A stretch of DNA of 32,435 nt from the NCBI GenBank assembly GCA_045128735.1, contig JBGVRT010000018.1:1-32435 (forward strand), in the 5' to 3' direction. How positions within the stretch are numbered: position 1 is the stretch's first letter; each line of letters starts with the position of its first letter. The translations under genes and the position numbers were made by a program. Positions 1 to 7,952 of the stretch are shown piece after piece. The notes under the pieces are model-generated. The model was not told where the DNA came from, ran no database searches, and was given only the letters and a program-made list of their open reading frames with translations. The DNA comes from RGIG8775 sp045128735. Its GTDB lineage: Bacteria > Bacillota > Clostridia > Oscillospirales > CAG-272.

Positions 1-314
1 CCACGATAGTGCAGGTCGCTTGCGACCTTGTTAGCGAAGCGGGTGGGTTGGATTCAAAACGCAGAAACTATATGGAATCCCTCCACCGCGTTCCGCGGTC
101 CCCCTCCCTTTGACAAGGGAGGCAAAGGAGGCGGTTTGTGCTAACATAGTGCTTCAAACAATAATTTATCTGCCTCCCAAAGCCAACGACTCGGTGTTTA
201 GCCGAGGAGTGGGTTGCGTGGCATTATGTTTGTACAAACCATGGTGCGCTGACCTTTTGCCTGCGTGTGCTCACGCGCAAACAATAATTTATCGGTCTCC
301 CAAAGCCAATGCTA
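1..314. repeat. Dispersed hairpin-rich intergenic repeat (family II, copy a)
   Basis: No gene is supported here. The segment from about 106 to 256 is clearly similar to 25806-25964, and the two share an identical 29-nt block at 185-213 and 25888-25916. Visible hairpins are GGTCGC/GCGACC near 14-27, CCGCG/CGCGG near 86-98, CCTCCCTT/AAGGGAGG near 104-123 and CTCGG/CCGAG near 190-206. The motif CAAACAATAATTTATC occurs twice, near 156-170 and 278-293, and recurs at the ends of the other repeats in this window. Short ORFs through it look like chance readings of repeat sequence. Confidence 0.75.
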
Positions 315-2168
315 TTATTCAACGGTTACCGTGAACACGTATTTTTCGCCTTTGGAAAGCTTATCTGCCGAAAGCGAGATTCGCCAAAGCTTATCGGTTT
401 TCCACGTTGACGGAAGCTCTGCGGTTTCTACTGTGTCGCAGGGGATTTCATCAAATTCAAGCTTAAGGGTGGGGTCAAAGCGCACCGTGCGTCCGTCCTG
501 TGTAAAGCAACCCTCGCCAATGTTTTCGGGGCGGCATCTGCCTATAAGGTGGAATTCGGCGCGCCCGTCATTTTTGAGTGCAAAGCTATCGCTAACGCTT
601 ATTTTGCCGTCCTTGTTCTCAGCACGTCGGCGGTAAAACTCAAGACCCGATTCGCGAGGGTACGCCGCGGTCAGCTCCATATCAAGCGCGCCGCTGTCAC
701 TGTCGTAGCGGTAATCGTTTGCCTCAAAGGCGCGCCCCGCACCTTGAAGAACGCCGTTAAAGCTTGGCAGGTTGTGATATTCGGATCGCATTGAGGGGAT
801 ATCGTAACGCTGTGCGCTGAAGGTTTTACGCGTGTATTCACCCACGCCGAGGTCAATGAAAATCGGCTTTCCGTCGGCAAAAATAATAAAGTTTCCAACG
901 TCGTTGTGGTTGTGGCTTTCGGCATTGTGACCGCCCTTGAACGCAAGGTAAAGTCCTTTGTCGGCAATTTCATTTTCACGGGTTATTGCCACGCCTATGC
1001 CGTCAAGCCATACCTTTTTTTGAGGTGTGTACTCGGATATCGGGAGCTTGCCGTAGGCGTAGGCGCGCATAAGTCTGTAGGGGCAGTTTCTTCCCGCGCC
1101 CGAAAATACGGGTTCAACGCCGCCCAAGCGGTTTTTCTCATAGTCAATCATAAGCTGTGAGCCGCAGAACTCTGCAAAGTCAAGCTGCCAATAGTCTACT
1201 GCGTTTATTGTGGCGGGTGCGTCGGCAAAGTTTGTGAAGAAGTTACCGCAGATATGGGCTTTCGCAACGTATTCGGCGATGTTTACCACAAGCGGGTCGC
1301 GGAAAATATTTATATATCCGTCCGACATATCGTAAAGCACAAGGCAGGCATTGTAAAGCGCACCGCCCGCGACACGCCAATAAGAGGGTCCCTCGTCGCA
1401 ACCGCCGTCCGTGTGGTAGATTGACGTAAACTCGTCGATAGAGCTCATAGCGAGTCTTGCTATTTCCTCGCGGATTTTAAGGTCGCCTACGGTCAGCGCG
1501 GCAACGGTAAGCACGTTGGAATTTATCCAAGGGTTCCAATTGTTGGGTCTGCTTTTTCCTTTGCCAATCCACCAATAGTTATGAGCCGAATCTGAAAGAT
1601 AGCATTTGATAATTTTTTTGTCAAGCTCGTAAAGTATTCTTTCGCAGATAAGCGGAGTCACACCGTCAAGCACGTCGCGGCAGAGGTAGTATACCCACGC
1701 AAGGCAAGCACCCGTGTAAGCCGAGAAAAGGTCGATGTAGTCCACGGTTTCCTTGAAGGCGTAGGTGAGATAACCGTTGCCATCGGGCAGACTTCTGTTA
1801 TGTGCGGGAAGCACCCAGGTGGTCTCCTCGAGAATAAGCCACACAAGGTCGCAGAGCTTATCGGTATATTTGCCGTTTTTCTCAAGGTATTCGGCAAGCG
1901 CAAGGGTGAACATATCCTCGCGTCGCTCGTAGTATTTTCCTTGGTAAACCGAGCGGTTTCCGTTTTTGCGGAACATCATATATTCGGTGGCGTAAATCGA
2001 GGGATATTCCTTATTTACAAGGCTGTCGGCTTTCTCGATTATTTGCTTTTTGATTCCGTCGGCTATGACGATTCCTTCTTTTCTGTCGCAGAATGGCTTG
2101 AAGCGGTCAAGTGGCAGAATTTTGCCCGTGATCTCAAAGCCGTGTTCGCTGAAAACTTTTCTATTCAT
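315..2168 (-). CDS. Heparinase II/III-like polysaccharide lyase family protein
   Basis: This 617-aa protein resembles heparinase II/III family proteins, which cleave acidic polysaccharides by beta-elimination. The N-terminal two thirds is an alpha-helical toroid-like region with NNWNPWINSN (209-218) and DGGCDEGPSYW (254-264), typical of the alginate-lyase-like fold. The heparinase II/III module starts near 385 and carries the signature HNAESHNHNDVGNF (414-427) before a beta-sandwich C-terminus. No signal peptide is visible, so it is probably cytoplasmic and acts on imported oligosaccharides (inference). I chose the ATG at 2168 because AAGGAG lies just upstream; the reading frame stays open for 19 more codons, but without family similarity. 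It lies 67 bp downstream of rpe. The substrate cannot be read from sequence. Confidence 0.85.
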   Translation of the reverse strand: MNRKVFSEHGFEITGKILPLDRFKPFCDRKEGIVIADGIKKQIIEKADSLVNKEYPSIYATEYMMFRKNGNRSVYQGKYYERREDMFTLALAEYLEKNGKYTDKLCDLVWLILEETTWVLPAHNRSLPDGNGYLTYAFKETVDYIDLFSAYTGACLAWVYYLCRDVLDGVTPLICERILYELDKKIIKCYLSDSAHNYWWIGKGKSRPNNWNPWINSNVLTVAALTVGDLKIREEIARLAMSSIDEFTSIYHTDGGCDEGPSYWRVAGGALYNACLVLYDMSDGYINIFRDPLVVNIAEYVAKAHICGNFFTNFADAPATINAVDYWQLDFAEFCGSQLMIDYEKNRLGGVEPVFSGAGRNCPYRLMRAYAYGKLPISEYTPQKKVWLDGIGVAITRENEIADKGLYLAFKGGHNAESHNHNDVGNFIIFADGKPIFIDLGVGEYTRKTFSAQRYDIPSMRSEYHNLPSFNGVLQGAGRAFEANDYRYDSDSGALDMELTAAYPRESGLEFYRRRAENKDGKISVSDSFALKNDGRAEFHLIGRCRPENIGEGCFTQDGRTVRFDPTLKLEFDEIPCDTVETAELPSTWKTDKLWRISLSADKLSKGEKYVFTVTVE

Positions 2169-2235
2169 GGCGGTTCTCCTTTTGGGGTATAAGTGGTAGT
2201 ATGGGGCGAACGCAGTTCGCCCCATATGTATCTTA

Positions 2236-2910
2236 TCAGTCGTTTGAATAAGGATTCTGGTTTATTGCCTCGCGGAGAGCGTTGATTGTGATTCTCGGCT
2301 TGGGTGACTTGAAGATAGCCGAGCCCGCCACAAATACGTTCGCGCCTGCGCCCGAGGCAAGCCCCACGTTCTTCTCATTTATGCCGCCGTCTACCTGAAT
2401 GTCTATGTCAAGACCGTTTTCAACCATGTACTTGCGGATAGCCTTTACCTTGTCAAGACAGCCGAAAATAAGGCTCTGTCCGCCAAAGCCGGGGTGAACG
2501 GTCATAACCAGCACCATATCAACCACGTCAAGCAAAGGAAGAACGACCTCATAGGGGGTATCGGGCGAGATGGCGAGACCTGCCTTTACCGAATGCTCCT
2601 TGAGGTACTCAAGCACCTGACGGCAGTCTTTACAGCTTTCGTAATGTATGGTGATGCTGTCCGCGCCTGCGGAAATAAAGGTGTCCACGTATCTTATAGG
2701 CTCAACTATCATAAGGTGAACGTCAAAGAAAAGGTGGCTTCCGGGGCGCAGAGTTTCAACTATGGCAGGACCGAAGCTGATATTTGGAACAAAAACTCCG
2801 TCCATAATGTCAAGGTGGAGATAATTTGCTCCGCCCTCCTCAATTTTTTTTACCTCGTCGGCAAGGCAGTTGAAGTTGGCGGCAAGCAATGACGGTGCAA
2901 TGTAATTCAT
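2236..2910 (-). CDS. rpe: Ribulose-phosphate 3-epimerase
   Basis: This protein interconverts D-ribulose 5-phosphate and D-xylulose 5-phosphate in the pentose phosphate pathway. It is 224 aa, the usual length, and a complete (beta/alpha)8 barrel. Family signatures visible are APSLLAANF (5-13), HLDIMDGVFVPN (32-43) with metal-binding His32 and catalytic Asp34, DVHLM (63-67), the MTVHPGFGGQ loop that carries metal and phosphate ligands, and VDGGI for phosphate binding. The start has AAAGGAAA upstream. It sits 150 bp downstream of ispF on the same strand. That gap contains a TATAAT-like hexamer but no convincing -35, so whether rpe has its own promoter is open. The same window carries rpiB, so two non-oxidative pentose-phosphate steps are close together. 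Confidence 0.96.
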   Translation of the reverse strand: MNYIAPSLLAANFNCLADEVKKIEEGGANYLHLDIMDGVFVPNISFGPAIVETLRPGSHLFFDVHLMIVEPIRYVDTFISAGADSITIHYESCKDCRQVLEYLKEHSVKAGLAISPDTPYEVVLPLLDVVDMVLVMTVHPGFGGQSLIFGCLDKVKAIRKYMVENGLDIDIQVDGGINEKNVGLASGAGANVFVAGSAIFKSPKPRITINALREAINQNPYSND

Positions 2911-3060
2911 AAGAATTTCCTTTCAGGTTTTGTCGTATTTAAGCGGAATTTGCTGTCAAAAGCAGAAACAGCGCATATTATAATAGCAGAATACTCGCCT
3001 ATTTGCGGAATGGAATGTGAAAGTAGCGGAAGTGAACCGAAAAATCCACAAAAAAGCGAT

Positions 3061-3534
3061 TTATATAGATTCGATAAGGCAGACCGCGTGGGCGGCAATG
3101 CCAAGCCCCTGACCCGTAAAACCAAGCTTTTCCTCGGTTGTTGCTTTTACGCTTACGCAGTCGGTGTCTGTGTTTAAGGCGCGGGCAAGGTTTTCACGCA
3201 TTTTTTCGATATGCGGGGCAAGCTTAGGCGCTTGCGCGATTACCGTGGAGTCGATATTTACGACTCTGTAGCCTGTCTTTTTCAAAAGCTCGGCAACTCT
3301 TGTGCAGAGCGCAATGCTGTCGGCGTTTTTGTAGCTGTCGTCGCTGTCGGGAAAAAGCTTTCCGATGTCGCCAAGTGCCGCCGCACCGAGAAGCGCGTCC
3401 ATTACCGCGTGGGTCAGCACGTCGGCGTCGGAGTGCCCGAGAAGCCCTTTTTCGTATGGAATCTCAACTCCGCCTAAAATAAGCTTTCTGCCTTCCACAA
3501 GCTTGTGAACGTCGTATCCGTGACCGATTCTCAT
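3061..3534 (-). CDS. ispF: 2-C-methyl-D-erythritol 2,4-cyclodiphosphate synthase
   Basis: This enzyme of the MEP isoprenoid pathway converts CDP-ME 2-phosphate to MEcPP with release of CMP. At 157 aa it is standard length. It shows the family signatures MRIGHGYDVH, with metal ligands Asp8 and His10, GHSDADVLTH with His42 as the third zinc ligand, ALGDIGKLFPD, and the C-terminal EKLGFTGQGLGIAA segment. Its ATG overlaps the TGA of ispD in an ATGA junction, so the two are translationally coupled. Some Bacillota and proteobacteria fuse or pair ispD and ispF; here they are separate but overlapping. It probably ends the fhs-led operon, unless transcription continues into rpe. Confidence 0.97.
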   Translation of the reverse strand: MRIGHGYDVHKLVEGRKLILGGVEIPYEKGLLGHSDADVLTHAVMDALLGAAALGDIGKLFPDSDDSYKNADSIALCTRVAELLKKTGYRVVNIDSTVIAQAPKLAPHIEKMRENLARALNTDTDCVSVKATTEEKLGFTGQGLGIAAHAVCLIESI

Positions 3535-4301
3535 TTCTCGCTCTCCCCGTCTTTAAGTCTTTTTTTGAGTATCGAGCGCACCTGCGCCACGTCCTCGGGA
3601 GTGGTGATTTTTATATTGTTTTTTGAGCATTTTACAAGCTTTACGGGGCGTTCGATATACTCTATCATAGAGTTGTCATCGGTGACCGCAATGCCGTCTC
3701 TTTTGCAGACCGCAACGGCGGCGCGGTAAAGGTCAGCCTCGAATATCTGAGGCGTTTGCGCCATCCATATTTTGTTTCGGTCCAGAGTCTTTTCGATAAA
3801 TCCGCTGTCGGTGGCAAGCTTTACCGTGTCACTCACCTCAGACGCCGCACTTGCCGCACCGTAGGTGTAAGCCGCCGCGCAGACCTCTGAAATTTCCTTT
3901 GGCGTAACGAGACAGCGCGCCGCATCGTGAATAGCCACGTAACGGCTTTTTTCGGATATGACCGCAAAGCCCTTTGACGCCGAGGCTTGTCTTGTGTCGC
4001 CGCCCACAACTACCTTTTTGAGCTTGTTTATGCCGTAATTTTTCTTGAATTCCTCGTAAAGTCCAACCTCGTCCTGCTTTGCGACTACTATTATTTCGTC
4101 GATTTCGGGGGTATTCTCGAAGGCGAGCAGAGTGTGCACCACTACGGGCTTGCCGCAGAGCTCAAGGAGCTGTTTGGTGCTGTTTCCGCCAAGCCTTGTG
4201 GAGCTTCCGCCCGCAACGATAACAGCCGACGTCATACCCGGCTGTTTTTTGTTTGGAACGAGAAAATTCAATATCTTTTTGAATGCAGAAGCTACTCCCA
4301 C
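3531..4301 (-). CDS. ispD: 2-C-methyl-D-erythritol 4-phosphate cytidylyltransferase
   Basis: This enzyme joins MEP and CTP to give CDP-ME, two steps before IspF. The nucleotide-binding loop AVIVAGGSSTRLGG, the conserved HDAARCLV and a C-terminal ITTPEDVAQV segment are visible. The start is ambiguous. A TTG at 4331 lies inside rpiB with a poor Shine-Dalgarno. A GTG at 4301 follows GGAG with 9 nt spacing, just after the rpiB stop. An ATG at 4235 matches the normal family start but has no binding site. I prefer GTG at 4301, giving 256 aa with an N-terminal extension of about 22 residues that is not part of the catalytic fold. It overlaps ispF by 4 bp. Confidence 0.93.
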   Translation of the reverse strand: MGVASAFKKILNFLVPNKKQPGMTSAVIVAGGSSTRLGGNSTKQLLELCGKPVVVHTLLAFENTPEIDEIIVVAKQDEVGLYEEFKKNYGINKLKKVVVGGDTRQASASKGFAVISEKSRYVAIHDAARCLVTPKEISEVCAAAYTYGAASAASEVSDTVKLATDSGFIEKTLDRNKIWMAQTPQIFEADLYRAAVAVCKRDGIAVTDDNSMIEYIERPVKLVKCSKNNIKITTPEDVAQVRSILKKRLKDGESEK

Positions 4302-4305
4302 AGAA

Positions 4306-4767
4306 CTACTCTCCGAAATTTCCTTCTTCAAAATTCATAAACATCTCAACACGCTTTGCGTGCTTTCCGCCCTCGTATTCGGCTTCTATAAAGTTGTCAA
4401 CAAGGTCGCAGGCAAGTCCAAAGCCCACTACGCGCTCGCCAAAGCAAAGTACGTTTGCGTCGTTGTGCATTCTTGTAAGTCTTGCGCTGAAGGTGTCGGA
4501 GCAGCAAGCTGCACGGATACCCTTGTGCTTGTTTGCCGCCATAGACATACCTACGCCCGTACCGCAAATGAGTATGCCGAGCTCGGTTTCTCCCTGCTGA
4601 ATTTTCTCGCAAACCTTATGTGCGTACACCGGATAGTCGCAGCTGTCGATGCTGTCAGTTCCTACGTCGATAACCTCGATGCCCTTTGCCTTAAGGTAGT
4701 CAACTATTTTTACCTTGAGCGAGTAGCCCGCGTGATCCGAGCCGATAACTATCTTGTTGTTTTTCAT
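4306..4767 (-). CDS. rpiB: Ribose 5-phosphate isomerase B
   Basis: This is a RpiB/LacAB-type isomerase of 153 aa that interconverts ribose 5-phosphate and ribulose 5-phosphate. The N-terminus IVIGSDHAGY, the CGTGVGMSMAANK loop with the catalytic cysteine, and the R-x-HNDANVLCFGERV segment are diagnostic. The open frame extends 16 codons upstream, but that part is lysine-rich and without similarity. The ATG at 4767 has AAAAAGGAAA upstream and matches the family start. It lies between tsaB (17 bp upstream) and ispD in the fhs operon. A LacA/LacB-type galactose 6-phosphate isomerase is less likely because only one subunit is present. Confidence 0.95.
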   Translation of the reverse strand: MKNNKIVIGSDHAGYSLKVKIVDYLKAKGIEVIDVGTDSIDSCDYPVYAHKVCEKIQQGETELGILICGTGVGMSMAANKHKGIRAACCSDTFSARLTRMHNDANVLCFGERVVGFGLACDLVDNFIEAEYEGGKHAKRVEMFMNFEEGNFGE

Positions 4768-4783
4768 AGCATTTATTTCCTTT

Positions 4784-5482
4784 TTATTTATTTTTTTCTT
4801 TTTCCAAACGTTCACGCTCTGCCTGTGGCAGTCTTAAGTAGGTTGCCGTGAGCTGACTGTCGCTTGAAGTGAAGCCATCGCGGTGCTTCTTCAGGACGCA
4901 CTGAGCCACCGAGTAGCCGCTTTGATAGCGCATAGGCTCGGGAGTGTGCTTGCATTTGAGCGACTTAAAGCCGTCAAGCGATACGTCATAGCCGTCGCCC
5001 GCAAGGTAGATGGGCTTGTCAAACGTAAGAAGCTCTGCTTCAAGCTCGGATATTGACAGCGCTCTATCCTCGCAAAGTCTTTTCATCTCGCCGTTTTTCA
5101 CTTCAAACAGCGCGTTGTAGACCTGACCTCGCCTCGCGTTCATAACGGGACAGGCAATACCCTCAAAGCCGACAAGATTCTGTGCCAACGCTTCAAGCGT
5201 GGAGACGCCGATGCAGGGCTTTCCCGAGTCAAACGCAAGTCCCTTGACGGTTGCAACGCCTATTCTCACGCCCGTAAAAGAGCCGGGCCCCTCGTCGCAG
5301 GCAAAAATGTCAACGTCTCCGACCGTCATACCGCAACACCTAAGCGCGCTTTCGACCATAGGCAGCAGCGTTTCGCTGTGTGTGTTTCCGATATTCAGCG
5401 TAAATTCGCAAAGCAGCTTTTCGTCATCGCATATTGCCACCGAGCCGCTTACCGCGGTGCTGTCTATGGCTAAAATTATCAT
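4784..5482 (-). CDS. tsaB: tRNA t6A37 threonylcarbamoyltransferase complex subunit TsaB
   Basis: TsaB is the pseudo-enzyme partner that dimerises with TsaD and recruits TsaE for the N6-threonylcarbamoyladenosine modification of ANN-decoding tRNAs. The 232-aa protein has the ASKHA-fold N-terminus ILAIDSTA, the segment THSETLLPMVE, and the strongly conserved DEGPGSFTGVRIG motif followed by KGLA. The start ATG has AAGAGG upstream. tsaE lies 18 bp upstream, and tsaB and tsaE are commonly co-operonic in bacteria. tsaD and tsaC are not in this window. Confidence 0.95.
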   Translation of the reverse strand: MIILAIDSTAVSGSVAICDDEKLLCEFTLNIGNTHSETLLPMVESALRCCGMTVGDVDIFACDEGPGSFTGVRIGVATVKGLAFDSGKPCIGVSTLEALAQNLVGFEGIACPVMNARRGQVYNALFEVKNGEMKRLCEDRALSISELEAELLTFDKPIYLAGDGYDVSLDGFKSLKCKHTPEPMRYQSGYSVAQCVLKKHRDGFTSSDSQLTATYLRLPQAERERLEKEKNK

Positions 5483-5500
5483 AATTATACCTCTTAGAAA

Positions 5501-5941
5501 TCAAATTAACCGCGCCGATATCTTTCGTTCATCGGGGCGTTCCGCCGAGGTTTTCTCTATCTCGATGCGAAGATAGCTTTCGGGGAGCGCGTACGGAATA
5601 TTCTCGCTCCACTCCACCACGCAGATGCCGCGGTCAATATAGTCGTAAAATCCTATTGAATAAAGGTCGTCCTCGTCCTCAATTCTGTACATATCGAAGT
5701 GGAAAAGCGATTTCGGCTTTGCCTTGTATTCGTTGACAAGCGCAAAGGTGGGCGAGCGTACCGCGGAGCCCGGGGCAATTACCGAGGCAAGACCGCGCAC
5801 AAAGGCAGTTTTGCCAACTCCAAGGTCGCCGTAGAGCGCGATAAACACAGGCGCGGTCTTATCATTGGTGATATATTTCGCAACTCTTGCGCCGAACGCC
5901 TCAGTTTCCTCGGGGGAGCTTGTTATTATTTCTTCATTCAT
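5501..5941 (-). CDS. tsaE: tRNA t6A37 biosynthesis ATPase TsaE
   Basis: This small P-loop ATPase (146 aa) resets the TsaBD complex during t6A synthesis. Walker A is GDLGVGKT (38-45). Other family marks are SPTFALVNEY (63-72), HFDMYR (81-86) and VVEWSENIP, containing the conserved E-W. Its ATG shares one base with the TGA of fhs (TGATG), so translation is coupled to fhs. It is directly followed by its functional partner tsaB. Confidence 0.95.
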   Translation of the reverse strand: MNEEIITSSPEETEAFGARVAKYITNDKTAPVFIALYGDLGVGKTAFVRGLASVIAPGSAVRSPTFALVNEYKAKPKSLFHFDMYRIEDEDDLYSIGFYDYIDRGICVVEWSENIPYALPESYLRIEIEKTSAERPDERKISARLI

Positions 5942-7614
5942 CAGAACAGACCTGTAATGTTGCCCTTGTCGTCAATGTCAATGGAGTATGCCGCGGGGGC
6001 TTTGCCAAGACCGGGCATAGTCATAATTGCGCCCGTGAGAGCCACGACGAAGCCTGCGCCTGCGCTGAGCTTTATTTCTCGGACTGTAAGCTGGAAGCCC
6101 GTGGGTCTGCCAAGCTTTGTAGCGTCGTCAGAAAGCGAATACTGAGTCTTTGCCATACAAACGGGAAGCTTTGCGAACTCCTCGCCAAGCGCCTCAATCT
6201 CCTTAATGCTCTTGAGTGCCGCCGCGTCGAACTTAACGCCGTCAGCGCCGTATATTTCTTTTGCTATTGTGGTGATTTTTTCAACTATTGTGGTATCGTC
6301 CTCGTAAAGAAGCTTAAACTGAGAGGGCTTTTCGCAAGCCTCAACAACCTTCTTTGCAAGCTCTACGCCGCCGTCGCCGCCATTTGCGAATACGTCGGAG
6401 AGCGCGAAGTCGGCACCCGACTTTTCGCATATCTCGCGAACCATATTGAGTTCAGCCTCTGTGTCTGTGCCGAAGCGGTTGATAGCCACAACGATGGGAA
6501 GCCCGTACTTGCGGAGATTTTCAATGTGAGCCTCGAGGTTGACCGCACCCGCGCGGAGTGCATCAAGATTTTCCTCAGCCAAAGCGGGCTTCTGTACGCC
6601 GCCGTTGTACTTGAGTGCGCGAACGGTAGCAACAAGAACTACCGCCGAGGGGGTAAGTCCCGCCTTGCGGCACTTGATGTCAAGGAACTTTTCAGCACCC
6701 AGGTCTGCGCCAAAGCCTGCCTCTGTGATGGTGTAGTCGGCAAGCTTAAGGGCGAGCTTTGTAGCTCTTACCGAGTTACAGCCGTGAGCGATGTTAGCGA
6801 AAGGACCGCCGTGAATAAGCGCGGGAGTGTTTTCAAGTGTCTGAACAAGGTTGGGCTTGATAGCGTCCTTAAGCAGAGCCGCCATTGCGCCGTTTACCTT
6901 GAGGTCGCGGCAGAATACGGGCTTGTTGTCAAATGTGTAAGCAACGAGAATGTTGCCAAGTCTCTCTTTAAGGTCTGCAAGCGAGTCTGCAAGACAAAGG
7001 ATAGCCATAACCTCGCTGGCAACCGTAATCATAAAGTGGTCTTCGCGCGGAACACCGTCAACCTTTGAGCCAAGACCTACGATTATGTTTCTGAGCGCGC
7101 GGTCGTTGGTGTCGGTAACGCGGGCAAAGAGAACTCTGCGCTGGTCTATACCAAGCTCGTTACCCTGATGAATGTGGTTGTCAAGCACAGCGCAAAGCAG
7201 GTTGTTTGCCGCGGTGATTGCGTGGAAGTCGCCTGTGAAGTGAAGATTTATGTCCTCCATAGGAACGACCTGAGAGTATCCGCCGCCTGCCGCACCGCCC
7301 TTGATGCCGAATACGGGACCGAGAGAGGGCTCGCGGAGTGCGATGATAGCCTTTTTGCCAATCTTTTTCATTGCCATACCGAGACCGACGCTTGTGGTGG
7401 TCTTGCCCTCACCCGCAGGGGTGGGGTTGATAGCGGTTACAAGGATAAGCTTTCCGTCGGGCTTGTCCTTCATTCTGTCAAGGAACTCATCGGTTATCTT
7501 TGCCTTGTACTTGCCGTAGAGCTCAAGCTCGTCGTCAAGAACGCCAAGCTCCTCGGCAATATTTTTAATGGGAAGCATTTTGGCTTCGTGGGCAATCTGA
7601 ATATCTGTTTTCAT
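5941..7614 (-). CDS. fhs: Formate--tetrahydrofolate ligase
   Basis: This enzyme makes 10-formyl-THF from formate, THF and ATP. It feeds purine synthesis, fMet formation and, in acetogens, the methyl branch of the Wood-Ljungdahl pathway. The full 557-aa length is normal. The ATP-binding loop PTPAGEGKTTTS (64-75) is intact, followed by the conserved REPSLGPVFGIKGGAAGGGYSQ region (two blocks within about 93-115) and AGFGADLGAEKF. The ATG at 7614 has GAGGTG upstream. It is the first gene of a minus-strand operon with tsaE, tsaB, rpiB, ispD and ispF. A clear promoter lies about 45 bp upstream. No Wood-Ljungdahl carbonyl-branch genes are in the window, so an acetogenic role is not implied. Confidence 0.98.
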   Translation of the reverse strand: MKTDIQIAHEAKMLPIKNIAEELGVLDDELELYGKYKAKITDEFLDRMKDKPDGKLILVTAINPTPAGEGKTTTSVGLGMAMKKIGKKAIIALREPSLGPVFGIKGGAAGGGYSQVVPMEDINLHFTGDFHAITAANNLLCAVLDNHIHQGNELGIDQRRVLFARVTDTNDRALRNIIVGLGSKVDGVPREDHFMITVASEVMAILCLADSLADLKERLGNILVAYTFDNKPVFCRDLKVNGAMAALLKDAIKPNLVQTLENTPALIHGGPFANIAHGCNSVRATKLALKLADYTITEAGFGADLGAEKFLDIKCRKAGLTPSAVVLVATVRALKYNGGVQKPALAEENLDALRAGAVNLEAHIENLRKYGLPIVVAINRFGTDTEAELNMVREICEKSGADFALSDVFANGGDGGVELAKKVVEACEKPSQFKLLYEDDTTIVEKITTIAKEIYGADGVKFDAAALKSIKEIEALGEEFAKLPVCMAKTQYSLSDDATKLGRPTGFQLTVREIKLSAGAGFVVALTGAIMTMPGLGKAPAAYSIDIDDKGNITGLF

Positions 7615-7655
7615 ATTTTCACCTCATATTACTTATTGCATAAAATACCATTTTC

Positions 7656-7684
7656 ATTATAACACAGAGAAAAGAAAAAGTAAA
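7656..7684 (-). promoter_or_regulatory. Sigma-A promoter for the fhs operon
   Basis: On the minus strand TTTACT (7679-7684) and TATAAT (7656-7661) are separated by 17 bp. The -35 box begins directly next to the terminator of the preceding gene, so this promoter resets transcription for fhs and the genes behind it. Confidence 0.75.
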
Positions 7685-7718
7685 GAGGAAAAAGCGCAAA
7701 ATTTGGCTTTTTCCCCTC
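7685..7718 (-). terminator. Rho-independent terminator after the DUF896 gene
   Basis: Read on the minus strand, GAGGGGAAAAAGC pairs with GCTTTTTCCTC (two-base bulge) around a short A/T-rich loop, followed by a T-rich tract. It lies 7 bp beyond the DUF896 stop and closes the long run that starts at 15239. Confidence 0.7.
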
Positions 7719-7724
7719 ATATTT

Positions 7725-7940
7725 TTATTTCTTTTTTGGATTTCCTTTTTTCAAAGGCTCTTTTGAGCCGTCGGGGCGTTTGATAACGGTGTTGTCGAGT
7801 ATTCCGCCAAAGGAGAGTCTGAAGTCAGCAAGATATTCCTGCCTTAATTTTGCCTGCTCCTCTTTTTCCTCCGGGGTAAGCTCGCGTACCTTTGCCTCGC
7901 GTGCAAGGAAATTTATTCTGTCAATTTTTTCTTTTTCCAT
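7725..7940 (-). CDS. DUF896 (YnzC-family) small protein
   Basis: This 71-aa lysine- and glutamate-rich protein matches DUF896/UPF0291 (YnzC-like). The family hallmarks present are INFLAREAKVRELTPEE (9-24), the EEQAKLRQEYL helix and FRLSFGGILDNTVIKRPDG towards the C-terminus. The fold in this family is a short helical hairpin, and its biochemical role is not established. The ATG follows AGAGGAAAAGGA. It is 12 bp downstream of the GH71/99-like lipoprotein gene and is the last gene before the terminator. Confidence 0.9.
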   Translation of the reverse strand: MEKEKIDRINFLAREAKVRELTPEEKEEQAKLRQEYLADFRLSFGGILDNTVIKRPDGSKEPLKKGNPKKK

Positions 7941-7952
7941 TGTCCTTTTCCT

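Noticed and set aside
110..334. Small ORFs in the first 300 bp
   Set aside because: They read through the dispersed repeat, with Cys/His-rich chance composition.
2911..3060. Promoter for rpe in the gap after ispF
   Set aside because: A TATAAT-like hexamer and a TTGACA-like hexamer exist but in wrong order or spacing, so I do not list a promoter.
5887..7068. 393-codon plus-strand ORF
   Set aside because: It is antisense to fhs, whose protein is full length with intact motifs. The plus-strand translation has no domain-like features.
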